A stretch of DNA of 10,346 bases from Acholeplasmataceae bacterium UBA6190 (lineage in GTDB: Bacteria > Bacillota_I > Bacilli_A > Acholeplasmatales > Acholeplasmataceae): assembly GCA_002422045.1 (NCBI GenBank), contig DITG01000011.1, positions 10,464-20,809 of the forward strand, given 5' to 3'. Shown piece by piece: positions 5,910-10,346 of the stretch. Every line of letters begins with the position of its first letter. Position 1 is the first letter of the stretch. The position numbers and the translations under genes were made by a program. The notes beneath the pieces were generated by a model that ran no database searches, had not been told where the DNA came from, and saw only the letters and a list, made by a program, of their open reading frames with translations.

Positions 5910-7049
5910 GATGTCTTTATAGACGACATGTCTCAGTTTTCCGCCATATCTTTCGACATTCTCAGCAGAAATATAAAATCCTGTTTTCAAGAAGTTGTTT
6001 AAACTGTGCTGATTCTTTGGAGAAACAGTTGCACAAACCAGTTCGTATTCATGAGTTCTTGCATAATCTAGAGCATACTCTATTAATTTTTTCTGGATGC
6101 CTTGTTTCCGGTATTTGATATCAACAAGCATGGTATCGATAGACAACACTCGAATGGAGTCTTTGATCATCTGATTGGATTGATAAAAACTCTTTTGGAT
6201 ATTGTTGACCGGTTTTAATCCCACATAACCCCTGATGCCCCATCTTGATTTGTCAATGTAGATTTCCTTCTGGAAAATCATCATCTTCAATGCAAGAAAA
6301 CTGCTTGGCTCAAACCATGCTCTGTTTTCTTTTTTTGTATGTTTCTGCGATCTTTTTTGCATGTTCCATATAGCAAATAGATGTCTCAATTTGGCGACTT
6401 GTATCCCATAATGATGCTTCGGTGATAAAAAATCGATACATTCAGGGTGAAGTTCAAACATATTGTGGTGCCATAAAACGATGCTTTCTGAAACACGTTT
6501 ACCGTTTTTCTTGAGTTTCTTAATCCGATGCTTTGTCCAGATGTCATAAAGTTTGAAGATGTTGATGTATGATCCAATCAAATCCGGTGAAGTCAACTCT
6601 TGCTGTTGCACGGTCGGATTATGAATCATGATGAAAAACCGATAACCAAAAAGATCATCGATGGTTTCAATCTTGATGATGCCCTTTTGAATCAGATCGT
6701 GTAGAGTCTCAAAAAAAGTCAGATATACGACAAACGACACCACATCGTCATCGTCAATCGACGTTGGCTCGTTTGGTTTTCTAAAATCATGTTCCAGCTT
6801 CTTGTACAATGAGCAAATGAGACTGTTGGATGTGAAATCGCGATTCAAACTTGCAACGAATTCCGCTTCTTTCAATTTACGTGTCTTATTGGACTCATAA
6901 ATCAATTTCAAAAGACCTATTGCGGCACCAATCAATGCTGCCCCTTCGACATATTTCATCAATTCGTCAAAAAACATTGCCCCTAAAATCAACCCTGCGA
7001 TGACAATGAAAAAAATCAAGCCATACTGCTTCAGTCGCTGATTATCCAC
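5892..7049 (-). CDS. Membrane-anchored protein with C-terminal GNAT acetyltransferase domain
   Basis: A 385-residue protein in three parts. Residues 9-27 and about 35-51 are hydrophobic segments that would anchor it in the membrane. Residues about 55-230 form a helical region (RDFTSNSLICSLYKKLEHD, then FVVYLTFFETLHDLI and DDLFGYRFFIMIHNP) that resembles DUF4760-type membrane-associated proteins. Residues about 245-380 are a GNAT N-acetyltransferase: motif A YRKQGIQKKLIEYAL at 313-327 (acetyl-CoA pyrophosphate loop), and motif B SPKNQHSLNNFLKTGF at 343-358. The substrate is unknown. The start is GTG, preceded by AGGGGTG at 7 nt. It has its own TATAAT and lies between two terminators, so it is probably monocistronic. 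The DUF4760 likeness is from memory of the pattern and less certain than the GNAT call. Confidence 0.8.
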   Translation of the reverse strand: MDNQRLKQYGLIFFIVIAGLILGAMFFDELMKYVEGAALIGAAIGLLKLIYESNKTRKLKEAEFVASLNRDFTSNSLICSLYKKLEHDFRKPNEPTSIDDDDVVSFVVYLTFFETLHDLIQKGIIKIETIDDLFGYRFFIMIHNPTVQQQELTSPDLIGSYINIFKLYDIWTKHRIKKLKKNGKRVSESIVLWHHNMFELHPECIDFLSPKHHYGIQVAKLRHLFAIWNMQKRSQKHTKKENRAWFEPSSFLALKMMIFQKEIYIDKSRWGIRGYVGLKPVNNIQKSFYQSNQMIKDSIRVLSIDTMLVDIKYRKQGIQKKLIEYALDYARTHEYELVCATVSPKNQHSLNNFLKTGFYISAENVERYGGKLRHVVYKDIKKSDS

Positions 7050-7079
7050 TTGTGTTCACCCCTTGAATCATTTGTCATC

Positions 7080-7085
7080 ATTATA
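7080..7085 (-). promoter_or_regulatory. -10 element of the GNAT-fusion gene
   Basis: A perfect TATAAT (7085-7080) lies about 30 nt upstream of the GTG start. Only weak -35 candidates (ATTCAT or GATTCA at 17-18 nt spacing) are visible, so the promoter may be modest or need an activator. Confidence 0.5.
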
Positions 7086-7113
7086 ACACGGTTTATTGGA
7101 TGATGAATCCATT

Positions 7114-7137
7114 AAAAAAACCGGTCATGTCGACCGG
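7114..7137 (-). terminator. Intrinsic terminator after the ECF S-component gene
   Basis: On the minus strand CCGGTC / GACCGG (6 bp, GACAT loop; 7137-7121) is flanked by three As and followed by seven Ts. It begins 4 nt after the S-component stop and closes the B12-controlled operon. Confidence 0.88.
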
Positions 7138-7141
7138 TTTC

Positions 7142-7675
7142 TCATTTCAACTCGATATAATAATGTTCTCTTTGTTCTACCAAGAGTTTTTTCAGTGGTT
7201 CATACAACCAGTAAATGGTCAAGAAATTGCTGACAGCCATCACCAATTCGAATGGTAAATCCATCAAAAGATACGTTGCAAATGGAATATCAAGGACAAA
7301 TACTGAAATGGGGATGAATGCCCATCCATACAAAAAACCAAAGAGTAAACCTGCCATGGCCAGTTGCAGTGGGGATTCGAGTCTTTTGAACACTGTGTTC
7401 AATAAGATCGGTATCATCATGTAACCAACAAACATTGAAATGAAATGGAGTGGAATCACCGCACCAAAAGGTGACAAGGTGTTGTATAAGATTACATGGA
7501 TAAAAATGATCAGCGTCGTTTTTTTAAACCCCAAAACTCTCGTGTACAAAACGAGGAGCAAGACGGTTGTTTGAACATTGGGGAGAAAGGAAAGTGCGAC
7601 TTGCTGTACGAGCAAAATCGCTGAAAGAATGGCAATCAGTGCCACATCTTTCGTTCCTTGATGCAATTTGCTCAA
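7142..7675 (-). CDS. ECF transporter S component, probably for cobalamin or a precursor
   Basis: A 177-residue, very hydrophobic protein with about six membrane segments (roughly 11-31, 35-49, 53-68, 72-94, 104-126, 130-157). Short, basic and mostly uncharged loops are typical of ECF substrate-binding S subunits. TM1 carries an A15-x3-A19 motif (AILSA), like the AxxxA that docks S components to the shared T subunit. No ATPase or T-subunit gene is near, so it should use a shared, unlinked EcfAA'T module. It is the third gene after a cobalamin riboswitch and follows two DUF4430-like proteins, hence the cobalamin assignment; cobinamide or another corrinoid is possible. Start: the frame opens at TTG (7675) with GGTGA 6 nt upstream, inside the stop region of the preceding gene. 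The nearby ATG at 7683 is in another frame. Confidence 0.8.
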   Translation of the reverse strand: MSKLHQGTKDVALIAILSAILLVQQVALSFLPNVQTTVLLLVLYTRVLGFKKTTLIIFIHVILYNTLSPFGAVIPLHFISMFVGYMMIPILLNTVFKRLESPLQLAMAGLLFGFLYGWAFIPISVFVLDIPFATYLLMDLPFELVMAVSNFLTIYWLYEPLKKLLVEQREHYYIELK

Positions 7676-7681
7676 CTGTCA

Positions 7682-8146
7682 TCACCAAACTTCCTGAACC
7701 GATATTTTGATTCGATCCTGATCACTAAACGATAACTGCATGACTCCTTGTGAGGTAAGTCTGTATTCTGATCCATCCCACTTGTAAATTGACAAATAGG
7801 TATGTTGCCAATCGGTCATCAGTTCAAATGTTTCACCTTTGATGCCTAAAATGACTTTATCCGATGAGCCGAAACTCGAAAATGTATACCCACATGTATC
7901 ATCTGCCTGATACATGACATTCGCACAAGTCAGATTAAAATGAGCTTTGAGCACATCAAAGAAAGTCATGCCTTCTTCAAAAGCAATCCACTCATCAAAA
8001 ACAACTGTGCCAGTTGCATCGGTAAATATGATGTTGATCTCTCCTGGTGTTTCTGACAAATGATTGGTCTGAAGGAGTCTGATTGCTGTAAAAACGCTCG
8101 CCAGAGCGAAGATACTGACGATGAACTTGACAGCAATTTTCTTCAT
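7682..8146 (-). CDS. Membrane-anchored DUF4430-like protein, putative corrinoid-binding accessory
   Basis: A 154-residue protein with an N-terminal signal anchor (basic MKKIAVK, then a hydrophobic stretch to about residue 23) and no lipobox, so it is exported and probably membrane-tethered. The rest is a small beta-rich domain resembling DUF4430, the fold of the C-terminal beta domain of transcobalamin: TFFDVLKAHF at 61-70, then WQHTYLSIYKWDG at 113-125, and a closing strand DQDRIKISV at 142-150. Cysteines C74 and C85 are its only two and could form a disulfide outside the cell. It starts 9 nt after the lipoprotein stop, with AAGGTGA as ribosome site. The corrinoid-binding role is inferred from operon and riboswitch. 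Confidence 0.72.
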   Translation of the reverse strand: MKKIAVKFIVSIFALASVFTAIRLLQTNHLSETPGEINIIFTDATGTVVFDEWIAFEEGMTFFDVLKAHFNLTCANVMYQADDTCGYTFSSFGSSDKVILGIKGETFELMTDWQHTYLSIYKWDGSEYRLTSQGVMQLSFSDQDRIKISVQEVW

Positions 8147-8155
8147 TAATTCACC

Positions 8156-9343
8156 TTAAGATGCAAAATCGAACAAGGCAAATGGCGGATTGCCATAGAC
8201 ATCTCTGAACAATTTATAGGCAACCAATGCAGCAAACACCTGTGGTGTCGAAAACTGCATATCTGCTGTTTGAGCATCAATGGTCCATTTGAATGCTCCA
8301 TCATGACTGTAGAGCAACAACGCTTCAATCAAATCGACGCCCGAAGTCTGATATGCTTCTGATCTCGGATGAATACCATGGGCAACAAGTCCTAAAACGA
8401 CTGCTGCAGTAGAAGACGAATTTGGACTTCCCCATGCGCTGATGCCTGTGGATGTCAGGTTAGAACTGATGAATTCAAGGTAACCTTCGAATGCAGGTTC
8501 AAGTGAGGTTTGCTCGCGATAGGCAGCAAGTGCCAACAATGCCATACCTGCATAATCAGAATCCATATAGAGAGGATTCGATGAAGTGATTTGAGTGATG
8601 AGTGATTGAATCTGTGTATTGCTACCATTGGCAATGGTTAATCCTGTCAACACAGACATCGCTTCATAATGATTGGTTGGAGAAAAACCCTCCAACGCAG
8701 TCTTGGTCAATTGAGTATCGCTTTGAAAAATTGATTCATAAATCGCCGTTCTCATGGCGTTTTGAATGGTGTCTCTGACGAATAAGGTCGTAGGATTGGA
8801 AACCCAAGTTGAGAGCGCTGGGACATCATAACCTTTATGATGCAGTTGATAGAGTGCTGCTGCGACATTGTATTCCATCTCTTGTGATGATACATAAGTA
8901 TCCGCATGAGTATCGATGAATGTTTGAATCAATCTGTCAACTTGAAGGTCAACCTCATCTAGAAGAGTGACTTCAATAAAGCTAATCTTCATGCCATCGG
9001 TCAAAACGATTTGATCAAGTCCAACAGAAGATGACACGCCATTGACAAACAATGAAAAGTAATAATTATAAGTAACACCATATTCTGTCGGATAGTTTTC
9101 ACCAATGCCATTGATGAAGGTACCAAACGAGAATTCGGTATAATCCAAACCAACTGCTTCATCGATCAATTGGATGACATTATGATCAGAACCCGCTTCA
9201 AATGGAATGGATTCAAGGATGAGTACGTCACCTTCAAGATTGATCACTTCAAGAATCAATGTATCTCTGTCATCACCTGTCGTGCACCCAGCGAGTGTGA
9301 TGAATCCAAACAATAAAACAACAACCAGCCAAATCTTTTTCAT
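8156..9343 (-). CDS. Transcobalamin-like lipoprotein (DUF4430 plus alpha/alpha-barrel-like domain)
   Basis: A 395-residue lipoprotein with a basic N-terminus, a hydrophobic core, and lipobox L17-A-G-C20, so it is tethered to the outer face of the membrane. Residues about 28-126 look like a DUF4430 beta domain (YYFSLFVNGVSSSVGLDQI at 94-112, TDGMKISFIEV at 115-125). Residues about 130-390 are helix repeats like those of prenyltransferase/transcobalamin-type alpha/alpha barrels, with recurring small-residue helices (DYAGMALLALAAY at 263-275, SSTAAVVLGLVAHGI at 310-324, FSTPQVFAALVAY at 364-376). Animal B12 carriers use the same two domains in the opposite order. The start is M at 9343, 7 nt after AAGGAG; the ATG at 9349 is only 1 nt from it. 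Longer upstream frames would run back through the terminator. Likely role: capture of cobalamin for the downstream S component. Confidence 0.8.
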   Translation of the reverse strand: MKKIWLVVVLLFGFITLAGCTTGDDRDTLILEVINLEGDVLILESIPFEAGSDHNVIQLIDEAVGLDYTEFSFGTFINGIGENYPTEYGVTYNYYFSLFVNGVSSSVGLDQIVLTDGMKISFIEVTLLDEVDLQVDRLIQTFIDTHADTYVSSQEMEYNVAAALYQLHHKGYDVPALSTWVSNPTTLFVRDTIQNAMRTAIYESIFQSDTQLTKTALEGFSPTNHYEAMSVLTGLTIANGSNTQIQSLITQITSSNPLYMDSDYAGMALLALAAYREQTSLEPAFEGYLEFISSNLTSTGISAWGSPNSSSTAAVVLGLVAHGIHPRSEAYQTSGVDLIEALLLYSHDGAFKWTIDAQTADMQFSTPQVFAALVAYKLFRDVYGNPPFALFDFAS

Positions 9344-9358
9344 GTCCATTCTCCTTAT

Positions 9359-9391
9359 AAAAATATAAAATCCACATCTCTGGTGATGTGG
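9359..9391 (-). terminator. Intrinsic terminator of the cobalamin riboswitch
   Basis: CCACAUC / GAUGUGG (7 bp, ACCAGA loop; 9391-9372) is followed by AUUUUAUAUUUUUAU, just before the AAGGAG of the lipoprotein gene. Its loop and 3' arm (CCAGAGAUG, 9383-9375) can instead pair with an upstream leader segment, giving a terminator/antiterminator choice. Confidence 0.85.
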
Positions 9392-9428
9392 AAAATAGAC
9401 AAAAAAGAAATTTTTGCCCTTCTCAACC

Positions 9429-9438
9429 CCAGAAGATG
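9429..9438 (-). promoter_or_regulatory. Candidate antiterminator strand of the cobalamin leader
   Basis: CAUCUUCUGG, 9 nt after the aptamer's last pairing, can form 9 base pairs with CCAGAGAUG (9383-9375) if one U is bulged. That pairing would break the terminator loop and 3' arm and allow transcription when B12 is scarce. It is found by eye, not by folding software. Confidence 0.5.
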
Positions 9439-9447
9439 ACTTCATTT

Positions 9448-9600
9448 GATGTTCGGTAGGTCTCCCGGCTCGACTTCATCCTAATTTGCGCCTTCCCGCT
9501 TTCGCAGTGGCCTATCGCATTTCGTCCGTCTCACGGTTGCTGGGACAGCTTGAGATTCATACTCAATTCCCTGTTATGTTGCATGCAACACCGATCCATC
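9448..9600 (-). ncRNA. Cobalamin (B12) riboswitch
   Basis: The minus-strand leader has the full set of cobalamin aptamer signatures in order: CGGUGUUGC, ACAGGGAAUUGAGU, GCUGUCCCAGCAACCG, the B12-box-like GCCACUG, and a closing AGUCGAGCCGGGAGACC. The ends pair as GAUG/CAUC and CGGU/ACCG. It lies between a strong promoter and an intrinsic terminator upstream of the lipoprotein. This is the expected layout for repression of B12 uptake genes when cobalamin is plentiful. Confidence 0.95.
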
Positions 9601-9615
9601 GATTCAGTTACTTCA

Positions 9616-9644
9616 ATTATAGACTAGGTATCCATATGAATCAA
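9616..9644 (-). promoter_or_regulatory. Promoter of the B12 uptake operon
   Basis: TTGATT (9644-9639) and a perfect TATAAT (9621-9616) are 17 nt apart. The start would be near 9609, about 10 nt before the first aptamer helix. Confidence 0.75.
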
Positions 9645-9691
9645 TACCCATTTTCAAATTCATCACTTAATTAGAATGAATCTATTTTACC

Positions 9692-10336
9692 CTATTTTTC
9701 AAGATGTTGATAGACTTTGGCTAGAAGCATACTCTTGGAAGTATGCATCATCTCCATCAGGTCTTTGACCTGATGCTCATACTGATGCTTGGCAACTTGG
9801 TCTGACAGACCAGGTAAGTTAATCTGAACATTCATGCATGCGCCCTCTATGGCAGCTGACAACATTAATATACTGACACCGAGATCGGATACGGCGGTTT
9901 TATTGCCATACTCCAAGATCAGAGGGAGTTGATGCAGTGCTGATAACGATAATGTAGCAACCTTGATGGGAACTCTAATCGCTTCTGCAGTTCCTACTTG
10001 AATTGCTTGATTTCTCAAGGTGATACTCTCACTGGTATCTTTAGGCATCTGATATGCTTTCATGATCAGATTGAAGGCATTTGTGTCTTCATCAATCAAC
10101 GTTTTCAGTTCATCCTTGATGATGATCAACGCTTGATTGACATCCATGAATTCAAATTGAATGTCTTTGGGTAACGCAAGAAACTTCTTTTTGTCAACCG
10201 TCAGATGACCGACCATGCGCGAAAGAGCGACACCCATGGTGGCACATAGCGCACTCACAGATCCTCCGCCAGGTGCAGGGCTTTTTGAATCGATGGCTTC
10301 TACAAATTCATGCAGTGTCATATCATAGAGTTTCAT
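9692..10336 (-). CDS. Formiminotetrahydrofolate cyclodeaminase / methenyl-THF cyclohydrolase family protein
   Basis: A 214-residue cytoplasmic, mostly helical protein of the FTCD_C/FchA family. The N-terminal signature SPAPGGGSVSAL at 19-30 is the folate-binding glycine-rich segment of the family, preceded by MTLHEFVEAI. Length matches stand-alone FchA-type enzymes of about 210 residues. The reaction is either release of ammonia from 5-formimino-THF or conversion between 5,10-methenyl- and 10-formyl-THF; the sequence does not decide. Formimino-THF arises in histidine or purine/glycine fermentation, which suits an amino-acid fermenter. AGGA sits 5 nt before the ATG, with too little upstream sequence to see a promoter. 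No clear terminator follows; the next element downstream is the promoter of the B12 operon. Confidence 0.88.
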   Translation of the reverse strand: MKLYDMTLHEFVEAIDSKSPAPGGGSVSALCATMGVALSRMVGHLTVDKKKFLALPKDIQFEFMDVNQALIIIKDELKTLIDEDTNAFNLIMKAYQMPKDTSESITLRNQAIQVGTAEAIRVPIKVATLSLSALHQLPLILEYGNKTAVSDLGVSILMLSAAIEGACMNVQINLPGLSDQVAKHQYEHQVKDLMEMMHTSKSMLLAKVYQHLEK

Positions 10337-10346
10337 GTTTTCCTCA

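Noticed and set aside
7681..7683. ATG just upstream of the S-component gene as its start
   Set aside because: It is out of frame with the 177-residue protein, so the in-frame TTG at 7675 is preferred.
9344..9445. N-terminal extension of the lipoprotein to a start at 9445
   Set aside because: The extra 34 residues would be translated from the riboswitch terminator region, and the lipoprotein signal peptide fits only the start at 9343.
9486..9674. 62-residue plus-strand open frame
   Set aside because: It runs antisense through the cobalamin riboswitch and its promoter, and has no ribosome site.
1..10346. CRISPR arrays, insertion sequences, tRNA or rRNA genes
   Set aside because: No regularly spaced repeats, transposase-like frames, terminal inverted repeats or tRNA/rRNA signatures were seen on either strand.

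Overview
The window looks like chromosomal DNA of a low-GC, anaerobic, amino-acid-fermenting Gram-positive bacterium (Bacillota, or a relative near the Mollicutes). The clues are strong AGGAGG-type ribosome sites, a textbook CcpA cre box, riboswitch-plus-terminator leaders, a lipobox lipoprotein and an ECF-type vitamin transporter subunit. TGA is read as stop, so this is not a code-4 mycoplasma. The species cannot be named from the sequence alone.

Left half (1-5513, minus strand): a tightly packed lysine-fermentation operon. Transcription order is (R)-enoyl-CoA hydratase-like protein, CoA-transferase subunits A and B, 3-aminobutyryl-CoA ammonia-lyase (kal), 3-keto-5-aminohexanoate cleavage enzyme (kce), 3,5-diaminohexanoate dehydrogenase (kdd), lysine 2,3-aminomutase (kamA), then the first codons of a further gene that leaves the window. 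Most genes overlap or lie within about 10 nt of each other. The operon has one strong promoter (TTGACA-N18-TATAAT). A perfect cre box covers the promoter spacer and half of the -35. A lysine riboswitch follows, and its P1 helix shares bases with an intrinsic terminator. That layout predicts an ON switch: lysine present, terminator blocked, lysine-degrading genes expressed.

Middle (5514-7141): a divergent small two-helix membrane protein with its own promoter and terminator, and a convergent gene for a membrane-anchored protein with a C-terminal GNAT acetyltransferase domain.

Right half (7142-9644, minus strand): a cobalamin riboswitch with an intrinsic terminator and a visible candidate antiterminator. 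It controls three genes: a lipoprotein with a DUF4430-like domain followed by an alpha/alpha-barrel-like domain (the parts of animal transcobalamin/intrinsic factor, in reverse order), a second membrane-anchored DUF4430-like protein, and an ECF transporter S component. I infer a vitamin B12 capture and uptake module. At the far right is a formiminotetrahydrofolate cyclodeaminase-family gene.

The two halves fit together. Lysine fermentation normally needs B12-dependent lysine 5,6-aminomutase, whose genes usually sit near kamA and would lie beyond the left edge. A B12-scavenging module beside the lysine operon could supply that cofactor, each module being gated by a riboswitch for its own metabolite.
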